Source: Mycolicibacterium sp. MU0053 (lineage in GTDB: Bacteria > Actinomycetota > Actinomycetes > Mycobacteriales > Mycobacteriaceae). Taken from it: a stretch of 64,000 bases of DNA. Positions 35,725 to 45,987 of the stretch are shown piece after piece. Within the stretch, counting starts at the first letter, position 1. Every line of letters begins with the position of its first letter. The stretch lies in contig NZ_OY726397.1 of assembly GCF_963378095.1 (NCBI RefSeq), positions 186,001 through 250,000 on the forward strand, written 5' to 3'. The translations under genes and the position numbers were made by a program. The notes beneath the pieces are model-generated. The model searched no databases and had not been told where the DNA came from. It was given only the letters and a program-made list of their open reading frames with translations.

Positions 35725-36959
35725 CCACGCGGCCGGCGCCGGTCCGGTTCACCGATTTCGCCGACCCGACGTATCCCGAAGCCGCCCAACCGATCCGCGA
35801 CGGGCTGGCCGGTTACGGGGCCACCCTGGTGCTGCGCCCCGACGCGTTGTGTGCGGCCGCCGAGCAGCGCACCGGTCTGACGGCATGGGGGGATCCGGCG
35901 TTTCGTGACCGCCTCGACGCGTTGTGCACCGCGCTGCGCGAGGAGGCGGACCTGTCCGGCGCGGGTACCGCCATCGCGTTCGAACAGCTGACGGGGCACC
36001 TGGTCAACCGGCTGCGGCTCGAGGCCTTGGTGGCCGCGCACCCCGAGATCGAGCAGGTCGCGATCGAACGGCCGATCATCATCTGCGGACTGCCGCGCAC
36101 CGGCACCACCCACCTGCACAATCTTTTGGCCGCCGACCCATCGCTGCGGCACCTGCCGTACTGGGAGAGCCTCGAACCGTTCCCGACGGGCGAACCCGAC
36201 GATCCCGAACCCCGGCGGCAACGCTGCGCCGCGGGCCTGGAACTGGTGCACACCTCGATGCCGGAGTTCCGCCGCATGCACGACATGACCGTTGAGCACG
36301 CCCACGAAGAAATCCAACTGCTGGGCAACGACATTGCCGGCATGCTGTTCGAAACCACGCACCACGTACCGAGTTTCGCGGCCTACTACAAGTCGCACGA
36401 CCAGGCGGCGTCCTACGCGTACCTCAAGCGAACGCTGCAGGCCCTGCAATGGTTGCGCGGCGGCACCCGGTGGGTGCTCAAATCCCCGCAACACCTCGAA
36501 CAGTTCCCGACCCTGGCGGCCACCTTCCCGGACGCTACCTTCGTTGTCACGCACCGGGATCCCGTCGCGGTGGCCACCTCGATGCTGACCATGATCTGCT
36601 ATGCGGCGCGGATGTCGTCGGCCCGGCCGGACCCGACGATCCTGACCCGGCACTGGGTGGCGCGCATCGGGGATCTGCTCGACGGATGCGTGCGCGAGCG
36701 CGACGTGCTGCCGGCCGCGCAGTCGATCGACATCCGGTTCGAGGACTTCATGGCCGACGAGGAGGGCACGCTGCGCGCCATCTACGAGCGCGCGGGCCAT
36801 CCGTTCGACGACGGTGTCCGCGCGGCCATGCGGGACTTCCTGCGCGCGAACCCGCGCGGCCGCTACGGGGAGGTCGACTACGACCCCGCGGTGCTGGGGC
36901 TCGATGTCGACGCGGCGGCCGAGCGGTTCCGCGCCTACCGGGACCGCTTTGTCCCATGA
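35721..36959 (+). CDS. Sulfotransferase family protein (412 aa)
   Basis: A PAPS-dependent sulfotransferase fold. The 5'-phosphosulfate loop is IICGLPRTGTTHLHNLLA at about residue 120, and the 3'-phosphate-binding part is VVTHRDPVAVATSML at about 275. Between them lies WVLKSPQHL. The family (Rv3529c/Rv2267c-like in mycobacteria) sulfates lipids or small alcohols; the acceptor is unknown here. The GTG at 35721 overlaps the DUF1214 stop by four bases. Confidence 0.87.
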   Translation: MTTRPAPVRFTDFADPTYPEAAQPIRDGLAGYGATLVLRPDALCAAAEQRTGLTAWGDPAFRDRLDALCTALREEADLSGAGTAIAFEQLTGHLVNRLRLEALVAAHPEIEQVAIERPIIICGLPRTGTTHLHNLLAADPSLRHLPYWESLEPFPTGEPDDPEPRRQRCAAGLELVHTSMPEFRRMHDMTVEHAHEEIQLLGNDIAGMLFETTHHVPSFAAYYKSHDQAASYAYLKRTLQALQWLRGGTRWVLKSPQHLEQFPTLAATFPDATFVVTHRDPVAVATSMLTMICYAARMSSARPDPTILTRHWVARIGDLLDGCVRERDVLPAAQSIDIRFEDFMADEEGTLRAIYERAGHPFDDGVRAAMRDFLRANPRGRYGEVDYDPAVLGLDVDAAAERFRAYRDRFVP

Positions 36960-36966
36960 TGAGGGG

Positions 36967-37374
36967 ATGACGGTGAAACTGGACCTGCTGACCCCCGGGA
37001 TCGAGGTCGCGTTGGTGACCACCCGGCTCGACGAGATGACCGCGTTCTACGAAGGCTTCCTCGGGCTGCAGCCGCAGGGCGAGGTGGAGTTTCCGGGCGG
37101 TTCTCAGCGTCGTTACGCCGTCGGCAACAGCGTGGTCAAACTCGTCAGCTACGACATCCCGCCGGAGCCCGCGGCACCGGGTGGCGGCCCGCGGACCGGG
37201 ATTGGCTACTTCACCATCGGGGTAAAGAACCTTCGTGCACTTGCGCAACAGATTTCCGAATCCCCGTACGAATTGCTGGAACCGGTGACCGAGTTCGCGC
37301 CGGTGCCCGGGATGGGTTGGCTGTTCGTGGCCGACCCGGACGGGAACCGGCTCGAGTTCTTCGGAACGCTGTGA
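36967..37374 (+). CDS. VOC/glyoxalase-fold protein (135 aa)
   Basis: A single VOC module: TPGIEVALVTTRLDEMTAFYEGFLGL at the start and ADPDGNRLEFFG at the end, the usual strand/metal motif with a terminal Glu. VOC proteins act as lyases, dioxygenases or binding proteins; no substrate can be named. The start is uncertain: ATG 36967 directly abuts GAGGGG, whereas GTG 36973 has the same GAGGGG at a better spacing and would remove two residues. It lies seven bases after the sulfotransferase. Confidence 0.8.
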   Translation: MTVKLDLLTPGIEVALVTTRLDEMTAFYEGFLGLQPQGEVEFPGGSQRRYAVGNSVVKLVSYDIPPEPAAPGGGPRTGIGYFTIGVKNLRALAQQISESPYELLEPVTEFAPVPGMGWLFVADPDGNRLEFFGTL

Positions 37375-37414
37375 TTCCGACCGCGCCGGGGTCCGACGCG
37401 AGTAGGAATGGCCC

Positions 37415-38788
37415 ATGGAGCTGATATCGCCCACCGACCTGATCTTTCTGGCCGGCGAGAGTCGCGAACACCCGATGCATGTCGGCGGGCTGTCGCTGTA
37501 CGAACTTCCCGAGGGTGCCGGTCCGGAGTTCGTCCGCGAACTCTACGAGCAGGTCGCCGCCGTGGGCGATTTCCAGCCCACGTTCCGCAAGCACCCCGCG
37601 GCGCTGCTCGGCGGCATCACCAACGTCGCGTGGAGCTACGACAACGACATCGACATCGATTACCACATGCGGCGTTCGGCGTTGCCGAACCCCGGTCGGA
37701 TCCGTGACCTACTCGAGCTGACGTCGCGGTTGCACGGCACGTTGCTGGATCGGCATCGCCCGCTGTGGGAGGCCAACATCATCGAGGGTCTGCCCGATCG
37801 GCAGTTCGCGGTGTACACCAAGATCCACCACGCCCTGCTCGACGGCGTCTCGGCGCTCAAGCTCACCGAACGCACGCTGTCGACCGACCCCGACGACACC
37901 GAGGTCCGCGCCCCATGGGCGCTGGCGCCCAAGAAGCGCGACAAATCGGGGGGCGGCTCCTCGGCCGTGGGGAACCTGCTGCGCACCGTCACCGACACCG
38001 CCGGGTCGGTGGCCGCGCTGGCACCGTCGACGGTGAAACTGGCGCGTGCCGCGTTGATCGAACAGCAACTCACCCTGCCGTTCGGGGCGCCCAAGACGAT
38101 GTTCAACGGCAAGATCGGTGGCGCGCGCCGGGTCGCGGCGCAGTCCTGGCCGGTGGAGCGGGTCAAGCGGATCAAGCAGGCCGCCGGGGTGACGCTCAAC
38201 GATGTGGTGCTGGCGATGTGTTCCGGGGCGCTGCGGGCCTACCTGCTGGAGCGCCACGCATTGCCGGAGGCCCCGCTGATCGCGATGGTGCCGGTCAGCC
38301 TGCGTTCGGAGGCCGACGCGCACGCCGGCGGCAACCAGGTCGGGTCGATCCTGTGCAGCCTGGCCACCGACGTCGAGGATCCGGCGGTGCGGTTGGCCAC
38401 CATCCGCGATTCGATCTCCGGCAACAAGAAGGTGTTCTCCGAGTTGCCGAAGATGCAGGCGCTGGCACTGTCGGCCGCCCTGCTGTCCCCGTTGGGTCTG
38501 GTGCTGCTGCCGGGCATCGTGGGCAACACGCCCCCGCCGTTCAACATCGTGATCTCCAACGTCCCGGGCCCGCGGCAGCCGATGTACTGGAAGGGCGCCC
38601 GGCTGACGGGCAACTATCCGTTGTCGATCGTGCTGGACGGCCAGGCCGTCAACATCACGCTGGTGAGCAACGGCGACCAACTCGACTTCGGCATCGTCGG
38701 CTGTCGGCGCAGCGTGCCGAGTCTGCAGCGGTTGCTCGGCCACCTCGAGGATGCGTTGAAGGACCTCGAGCGCGCCGTCGGCGTGTGA
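37415..38788 (+). CDS. tgs2: Wax ester synthase/diacylglycerol acyltransferase, Tgs2-like
   Basis: WS/DGAT family enzyme (457 aa) that joins acyl-CoA to diacylglycerol or fatty alcohol to make storage lipid. The catalytic motif HHALLDG (HHxxxDG) is at about residues 138-144, and the second family motif NIVISNVPGP is near residue 375. The N-terminus MELISPTDLIFL is typical. The Nudix gene follows with a one-base overlap, matching the remembered order Rv3734c (tgs2)/Rv3733c. The assignment to the family is firm; the tgs2 name rests on length and context. Confidence 0.88.
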   Translation: MELISPTDLIFLAGESREHPMHVGGLSLYELPEGAGPEFVRELYEQVAAVGDFQPTFRKHPAALLGGITNVAWSYDNDIDIDYHMRRSALPNPGRIRDLLELTSRLHGTLLDRHRPLWEANIIEGLPDRQFAVYTKIHHALLDGVSALKLTERTLSTDPDDTEVRAPWALAPKKRDKSGGGSSAVGNLLRTVTDTAGSVAALAPSTVKLARAALIEQQLTLPFGAPKTMFNGKIGGARRVAAQSWPVERVKRIKQAAGVTLNDVVLAMCSGALRAYLLERHALPEAPLIAMVPVSLRSEADAHAGGNQVGSILCSLATDVEDPAVRLATIRDSISGNKKVFSELPKMQALALSAALLSPLGLVLLPGIVGNTPPPFNIVISNVPGPRQPMYWKGARLTGNYPLSIVLDGQAVNITLVSNGDQLDFGIVGCRRSVPSLQRLLGHLEDALKDLERAVGV

Positions 38789-39273
38789 TGGCCAGGCTCA
38801 GCGCCGGTGTGCTGCTGTACCGCGACGGGCCGGGCGGGGACGTCGAGGTCCTGATCGCGCACCCCGGCGGCCCGTTCTGGGCCCGAAAAGACAACGGCGC
38901 CTGGTCGATTCCCAAGGGTGAGTACGGCGTGGGGGACGATCCGTGGGAGGCCGCGCGCCGGGAGTTCGCCGAGGAACTCGGACTTCCGGTGCCCGATGGG
39001 CCGCGCCTGGAACTCGGGGCGGTCAAACAGGCCGGCGGCAAGGTGGTGACGGTGTTCGCGGTGCGCGCGGACCTCGATGTGACCGAGGCCCGCAGCAACA
39101 CGTTCGAGCTGGAATGGCCCCGGGGATCGGGGCGCATGCAGGAATTCCCCGAGGTGGACCGGGTGGCCTGGCTGCCGGTCGAGGCCGCGCGGGTCAAGCT
39201 GCTCAAAGACCAGCACCCCTTCCTCGACCGCCTCCTCGCCCACCCGAACGCCCACCCGAACGCCCAAAGGTGA
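38788..39273 (+). CDS. NUDIX hydrolase, Rv3733c-like (161 aa)
   Basis: A Nudix fold with the box around GEYGVGDDPWEAARREFAEE: G-x5-D-x7-REFAEELG. The catalytic REFAEE part is intact, but Asp stands where the first Glu of the consensus is usual. N-terminal SAGVLLYRD and the WSIPKGE stretch are typical. It hydrolyses a nucleoside diphosphate-linked substrate, unknown here. The TGATG overlap with tgs2 shows co-translation. The C-terminus holds a short HPNAHPNA repeat. Confidence 0.88.
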   Translation: MARLSAGVLLYRDGPGGDVEVLIAHPGGPFWARKDNGAWSIPKGEYGVGDDPWEAARREFAEELGLPVPDGPRLELGAVKQAGGKVVTVFAVRADLDVTEARSNTFELEWPRGSGRMQEFPEVDRVAWLPVEAARVKLLKDQHPFLDRLLAHPNAHPNAQR

Positions 39274-39318
39274 GGTTGGGCCGGTTTGTGCGAGTGGGTT
39301 TCGGCATTTCGTCGAACT

Positions 39319-39352
39319 CGGCGCGCCGGCCCGGCGGTCCGCCGGCGCGCCG
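39319..39352. terminator. GC-rich hairpin between convergent genes
   Basis: A perfect 12-bp stem (CGGCGCGCCGGC and its complement) with a 10-base loop, without a U-tract. It lies between the Nudix gene and the convergent lipoprotein gene and may end transcription from both sides. Confidence 0.5.
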
Positions 39353-39407
39353 GAAACTAGCGCGGCGACGCACCCATTGGGCGCGCCGCCGCTGGTAGGA
39401 CCTGCGA

Positions 39408-39941
39408 CTACGGGCAGGTCACCTTGATCTCGAAGGGTTTGGTCACCATCTCCATGGGGTTGGCCATGTCGGCGCCGGTGGCGGTGCCCTTGATGGTGTA
39501 GGTGTTGCCGTCCTTCTCGGCGGTGGCTTCACCGCCCGGCGCGCCCTCGGCGTAACCGAGCGCGACGCCGTTGACGTTGCCCAGACCGACCGACCGCACG
39601 ACGGGTTCGTCACCCTCGCTGACCTGGGCGCCGACTCCGGTGGTGGCGTCGCCGATAGCGATCTGAATGTTGCCGCCCATCGCGGCGCAGGTGACGTTGC
39701 CCTCGACGTTCTGATCCTCACCGTCGATGCTGACGCGGGGGCCGTCCATCGCCTCGCGGGCGGCATCGGTGGCGGAAGTGACCGCGCTCTTGGCGGTCTC
39801 GGTGGCCTCGTTGATCGCGCTGCGCGCGCTCTCGGTGGCCTCGTTTACCCGATCAGATCCGGAACCGTCATTGGAACAGCCGACCAATCCACCGATCAGG
39901 ATGGCCGCCCCGCTGACAGCGACTGCTAACGCTCGCTTCAC
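39408..39941 (-). CDS. LpqH-family lipoprotein 1 (177 aa)
   Basis: A signal peptide with a basic start (MKRALAV) and lipobox LVGC puts the lipidated Cys near residue 22. An Ala/Glu/Thr-rich helical stretch of about 45 residues with heptad-like ATESARSAINEATETAKSA follows; this insert is absent in the two neighbours. The rest is the LpqH (19-kDa antigen) type domain with VTCAAMGGNIQIAIGD, a strand-rich core, TYTIKGTATG, and terminal FEIKVTCP. Two conserved Cys after the lipobox probably form a disulfide. GTG 39941 is chosen, with AGGAG about seven bases upstream; GTG 39944 is also possible. Surface lipoprotein; role unknown. Confidence 0.85.
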   Translation of the reverse strand: MKRALAVAVSGAAILIGGLVGCSNDGSGSDRVNEATESARSAINEATETAKSAVTSATDAAREAMDGPRVSIDGEDQNVEGNVTCAAMGGNIQIAIGDATTGVGAQVSEGDEPVVRSVGLGNVNGVALGYAEGAPGGEATAEKDGNTYTIKGTATGADMANPMEMVTKPFEIKVTCP

Positions 39942-40097
39942 CACTGTTCTCCTTTTGTCGTTGACCCGTCTCAGTAGGCGGATCACTCAAAAAGTATGGT
40001 CGGGACCCGGTGGATCCTCCGGAAAATCGGCAAAATATTTGCTGACCCTTCGAACAATGGCGAAAACGCCGCTCTAGGCGTTTGCTGACCGCCCCTG

Positions 40098-40538
40098 TCA
40101 GCAGGCCACCTTGATGGTGAACGTGCCGGTGGTCCGGAAACTGGGCTTGTCGGTGGCGAACCCGTCGGCGGTGCCCGAGACCGTGTAGGTGTTCCCGGTC
40201 ATGCTCACCTCGGCCTCGTCGCCCAGCCCGCGGTTGTAGCTGCCGGTGAAGCCGCCGAGTTCGCGAATCGACACCGACTCGGTGATCAGTTCCTCGGCGT
40301 TCGAGATCACCACAGTGCTGCCGGAGGCGTCGTCGCCGGTGGTGATCGTGGTCAGCGACCCGGCGGGGGCGCACGACACCGAGTCGAACTCGCCGAGATC
40401 GGTGCCGTTGACCGTGATCTCGGCGGTCCCGCTCACCAACGTTCCGGGCTGCGGTTCGGCCTGCTCGGAGTCGGAGGAACAACCCGCGGCCACGGCGGTC
40501 ACGGCCGCGGCGGTGACAAGCAAATAGGAAATCTTCAC
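40098..40538 (-). CDS. LpqH-family lipoprotein 2 (146 aa)
   Basis: Signal peptide and lipobox VAAGC give the lipidated Cys at residue 20. The mature part is an LpqH-type domain: GTAEITVNGTDLG, FDSVSCAPAG, a central strand-rich part, TYTVSGTADG and a terminal FTIKVAC. The paired cysteines (after FDSVS and at the C-terminus) are conserved with the neighbours. The GTG start at 40538 places the signal peptide correctly; the ribosome site is weak. It is the shortest of three tandem paralogues, closest in size to LpqH. Confidence 0.87.
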   Translation of the reverse strand: MKISYLLVTAAAVTAVAAGCSSDSEQAEPQPGTLVSGTAEITVNGTDLGEFDSVSCAPAGSLTTITTGDDASGSTVVISNAEELITESVSIRELGGFTGSYNRGLGDEAEVSMTGNTYTVSGTADGFATDKPSFRTTGTFTIKVAC

Positions 40539-40593
40539 GACAGGAATGTAGCGGGACCGACCTCGTCCCGGCCCGGATTCGGCGCAGCGCCGG

Positions 40594-41106
40594 TCAGGGG
40601 CAGCTCACCGCGACCTCGAAAGGCATCTCCACGGGTGTGCCCGGATCGCTGGTCTCCGCGGAATCGGTGCCCATTCCGGATCCGGTCACCGTGACCCGGT
40701 TGCCGTCGCGCTTGGCTTCCGGCGTCGGCGAGACACCCTGCAGGAACACCAGGGACGGTCCGTCCGAGCCGGCCTCCCCGATGCTCACCGACTTGACCGC
40801 CGGTGTCTCCTCGTCGGTCAGCACCACGGTCGCGTCCTGATCGGCCTCGACCGTGATCGTGGTGACCCCGCCCTCGCTCTGGCAGGTGACCGACGAGATT
40901 TCGCCGACGTCCGAACTGCCGAACTTGATGTGGTCGGCGGCCGCGCCGGCCGGCGCATTGCCCGATTCCGCCGGCGCGTCCTCGACGGTCGCCGAGGTCG
41001 CGGTGGTGCTTGCGGTGTCGTCCGGGGTGTCGGCGTCCTGCGAGGAGCAACCGGCCAGGAGTACGAGTGCCACGGTGCAACCGCCGGCAAGAACTGATGA
41101 CTTCAT
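40594..41106 (-). CDS. LpqH-family lipoprotein 3 (170 aa)
   Basis: Signal peptide with lipobox LLAGC, then a Thr/Ser/Ala-rich linker of about 35 residues and the LpqH-type domain (ISSVTCQSEGGVTTITVEAD, RVTVTGSGMGT, terminal FEVAVSCP). The ATG at 41106 is chosen because the longer frame adds a basic non-signal leader. Together with the two preceding genes it forms a run of three related lipoprotein genes on one strand, 55-156 bases apart, probably from tandem duplication. Confidence 0.87.
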   Translation of the reverse strand: MKSSVLAGGCTVALVLLAGCSSQDADTPDDTASTTATSATVEDAPAESGNAPAGAAADHIKFGSSDVGEISSVTCQSEGGVTTITVEADQDATVVLTDEETPAVKSVSIGEAGSDGPSLVFLQGVSPTPEAKRDGNRVTVTGSGMGTDSAETSDPGTPVEMPFEVAVSCP

Positions 41107-41192
41107 GGGTCGAGTATGACCGTGCTGCCGACGCCGGATCGGCGGGAAGGCAGACTCGCCTAAACTGGCCGCGTCGGAAGGGGTCGACAAGC

Positions 41193-43152
<1,960 letters not shown>

Positions 43153-43253
43153 CCCACTGCGCCGAGATCGACGAAATTCCGGAAGGCACTCGCACTTTCC
43201 GGCCCACACTCACCGTTGGGCGGGGGGTGGGCGTCGGCGTGCACAATGAGAAG

Positions 43254-44477
43254 ATGCAGGGACTCGCCGAACCCAAGCAGCTGCTCCTTCGCCTGCTCGA
43301 CCCCGCCAGCCGGGTCGACCCCTACCCGCTCTACCGCGAGATCCGCGAGCGTGGGCCCATCGCGATGCCGGAGTCGCACTTCGCGGTGTTCGGCACGTTC
43401 GCGCAGTGCGACGAGATCCTGCGGCACCCGGCCTCGGCCAACGACCGGCTCAAATCCACCCTCGCGCAGCGGGCCGTCGCCGCCGGGCAGCCGGCCCGAC
43501 CGTTCGGTGCCCCCGGCTTCCTGTTCCTCGATCCGCCCGACCACACCCGGCTGCGCAGGCTCGCCCAGCAGGCGTTCGCGCCCAAGGTGGTCCGAGCCCT
43601 GGAACCGGAGATCGTGGCGCTGGTCGACGGACTGCTCGACGCGGTGCGGCCCGGGACCGAGTTCGACGCGCTCACCGGCCTCGCGTACCCGCTGCCGGTC
43701 GCGGTGATCTGCCGCCTGCTGGGCGTGCCGCTGTCGGACGAGCCGCAGTTCAGTGCGGCCTCGGGGCTGCTGGCGCAGGGCCTGGACCCGTTCATTACGT
43801 TCACCGGCCAGGTGTCCGACTCGTTCGCCGAACGCCTGGAGGCCGGCCGCTGGTTGCGCGGCTACCTGCGGGACCTGGTCGCCCGTCGCCGCGCCGAGCC
43901 GCGCGAGGATCTGATCTCGGCGCTGATCGCCGCCGAGGAGGACGGCGATCAGCTGACCGAGGACGAGATCGTCGCGACCTGCAATCTGCTGTTGATCGCC
44001 GGGCATGAGACCACCGTCAACCTGATCGCCAATGCGATCCTGGCGATGCTGCGCGAGCCCCGGCACTGGGCCGCGCTGAGCGCCGACCCGACCCGGGCCG
44101 CGGCGATCGTGGAGGAGACGCTGCGCTATGACCCGCCGGTGCAGCTGTCGAGCCGGGTGGCCACCACCGACATGACGATCGGCGGGGTCACCGTGCCGGC
44201 CGGGGACATCATGATGGTGATGATGGCCGCGGCGCAACGGGATCCAGACCTGTACGACGATCCCGATACCTTCGACCCCGGCCGCGGCGCCATCCGGCAC
44301 CTGGCATTCGGGCTGGGCCCGCACTTCTGCCTCGGCGCGCCGCTGGCGCGGCTGGAGGCCACAATTGCGTTGTCCGCGTTGACGGCTCGCTTCCCGCATG
44401 CACGGCTGGCGGGCGAGCCCGCCTACAAGCCCAACGTGACGTTGCGGGGCATGTCGAGCCTGCCGCTGACGGTGTGA
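43254..44477 (+). CDS. Cytochrome P450 (407 aa)
   Basis: All P450 marks are present: I-helix AGHETTVN with the acid/Thr pair, K-helix EETLRYDPP (ExxR), and the heme loop FGLGPHFCLGAPLARLE with the axial Cys. A soluble bacterial class I enzyme needing ferredoxin and reductase, which are not encoded next to it. The substrate is unknown. The start is ATG 43254 (MQGLAEPKQ); GTG 43239 would add five residues and has a G-rich stretch upstream. It is convergent with the amine oxidase gene, one base between stops. Confidence 0.88.
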   Translation: MQGLAEPKQLLLRLLDPASRVDPYPLYREIRERGPIAMPESHFAVFGTFAQCDEILRHPASANDRLKSTLAQRAVAAGQPARPFGAPGFLFLDPPDHTRLRRLAQQAFAPKVVRALEPEIVALVDGLLDAVRPGTEFDALTGLAYPLPVAVICRLLGVPLSDEPQFSAASGLLAQGLDPFITFTGQVSDSFAERLEAGRWLRGYLRDLVARRRAEPREDLISALIAAEEDGDQLTEDEIVATCNLLLIAGHETTVNLIANAILAMLREPRHWAALSADPTRAAAIVEETLRYDPPVQLSSRVATTDMTIGGVTVPAGDIMMVMMAAAQRDPDLYDDPDTFDPGRGAIRHLAFGLGPHFCLGAPLARLEATIALSALTARFPHARLAGEPAYKPNVTLRGMSSLPLTV

Positions 44478-44478
44478 G

Positions 44479-45849
44479 TCAGGACAGCTCGGCGACGACG
44501 GCCCGGGCCGCCCGTTCGCCGGCCTCCACCGCCCCCTCCAGGTAGGCGCTCCACTGGGTGGCGGTATCGGTTGAGGCCCAATGGATCACCCCGATGGGTT
44601 CGGCCAGCGCCGGGCCGTAGCCGGTCCAGCCCAGCGGCCCGAAGTTGGCGTTGTAACAGCCGCGGGTCCACTGCCGCTCGGACCATTCGCCGTCGACGTA
44701 GCACTGCGGGTCGGCCGCCCGCGGGCCGAAATGCCGCACCAACTCCGCGGTCAGCGCCGCCCGCCGCTCGGCCTCGGGCCACGATCCGTACCGCCGGGCC
44801 TGCGCGCCCTCCAGGAACAACAGGATGACGCCATGGTCGGCGCCCGGGAGGCAGCTGTCGTTGGACATGCGGGCCGGGCCGAGGTCGGAGATCACCTGAC
44901 CGTTGAGGCCCTCGGCCCGCCAGAACGGTTCGTCGTAGACGAAGAACGCCTTCATCGCGGCGCCGTTCGGCAGCCGCTGGGTCAGCTGATCGCGGCGGCC
45001 GGGCAGCGGCGGGTCGTACATGATGCGCCCGGCCAGCGCCGGCGAGATCGCGACGATGACCCGGCGCGCGCGGGCCACCAGGCCGCCGCGGCAGTGCACG
45101 GTGACACCGTCGGGCCCGTGCTCGATCAGTTGCACCGGCGCGCCCAGCACAATGTGCTCGCCGATCAGCGCCGCCAGCCGCCGCGGGATCTCGCCGGTGC
45201 CGCCGACAAACCGCGTCGTCTGCGCGCCGCCCTCGGATTCGGCGAACAGTTCGGCGCCCACCCCGCAGGTCTGGATCGTGAACAGCAGATGCAGAAAGGA
45301 CACCTCGACGGTGGGGACGGACAGGATGCCGACCGTGCAGATTTCCAGCAGCGTGCGGGCCACCGGCGACAGCCCTTGCCCGTCGTACCAGGCCCCGGCG
45401 GTGATCGCGTCCCACTGCGCGGCCCGCGGCGCCAGCCAGGGCGCCTCCGGCGGCACCTCGGCGGCCAACTCGTCGAGCAACCGCAGCACCCGTTCCAGCT
45501 CGGCGAGTTCCGCGCCGAATCGCGCGTGAAAGTCCCTCTCCCGCAGCACACCCGAACCAACCAACTCGTAGGAGGTCTCGCCCTCGTCGTACTGCGGGAA
45601 GGTCGGCACCCCCAGCTCATCGGCCAGGGCGAACATCCGGTGGTGGGTGTCGCCGATCCACTGGGCCCCGATCTCGACCGACACCCCCGGCAGCGCCTCC
45701 TCGGTGAGGATGCGCCCACCCACCCGGTCGTCGGCCTCCAGCACCAGCGGGCGCAGCCCCGCCGCCAGCACCGTGCGGGCCGCGATCAACCCCGAAAGAC
45801 CGGCCCCGACCACGACAACGTCCGCCTCGCGTGGCGTGGCACCTGTCAT
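44479..45849 (-). CDS. Flavin-containing amine oxidase (about 456 aa)
   Basis: An N-terminal FAD-binding motif VVVVGAGLSGLIAARTV with EADDRVGGR, then GAQWIGDTHHR, and near the C-terminus WTGYGPALAEPIGVIHWAST with the flavin-contacting region. The layout matches monoamine/putrescine oxidases that oxidise amines to aldehydes with hydrogen peroxide. It lacks a signal peptide, so it is cytoplasmic. ATG 45849 gives MTGATPREADV; an upstream GTG at 45858 adds three residues. It is separated from the next minus-strand genes by a hairpin element. Confidence 0.86.
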   Translation of the reverse strand: MTGATPREADVVVVGAGLSGLIAARTVLAAGLRPLVLEADDRVGGRILTEEALPGVSVEIGAQWIGDTHHRMFALADELGVPTFPQYDEGETSYELVGSGVLRERDFHARFGAELAELERVLRLLDELAAEVPPEAPWLAPRAAQWDAITAGAWYDGQGLSPVARTLLEICTVGILSVPTVEVSFLHLLFTIQTCGVGAELFAESEGGAQTTRFVGGTGEIPRRLAALIGEHIVLGAPVQLIEHGPDGVTVHCRGGLVARARRVIVAISPALAGRIMYDPPLPGRRDQLTQRLPNGAAMKAFFVYDEPFWRAEGLNGQVISDLGPARMSNDSCLPGADHGVILLFLEGAQARRYGSWPEAERRAALTAELVRHFGPRAADPQCYVDGEWSERQWTRGCYNANFGPLGWTGYGPALAEPIGVIHWASTDTATQWSAYLEGAVEAGERAARAVVAELS

Positions 45850-45879
45850 GAAAGACACTGTCGCACCCCACCCCCAACG

Positions 45880-45937
45880 CGAGCGTGCGAGTCCCCGCCC
45901 GACACGCCGACGAAATCGGCGGGACTGCGCACGCTCG
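45880..45937. repeat. Dispersed intergenic hairpin element, copy 2
   Basis: CGAGCGTGCG (45880-45889) pairs perfectly with CGCACGCTCG (45928-45937), and the stem continues inward with AGTCCCCGCC against GGCGGGACT (one bulge). The inner sequence CCGACACGCCG is shared with 30993-31045. The right arm CGGGACTGCGC is repeated again at 45954-45974. It lies just downstream of the ABC ATPase gene and may act as terminator. Confidence 0.65.
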
Positions 45938-45987
45938 GCGATGCAGTGAGGCTCGGGACTGCGCGCGCTCGGCGCGGCTGCGATCCG

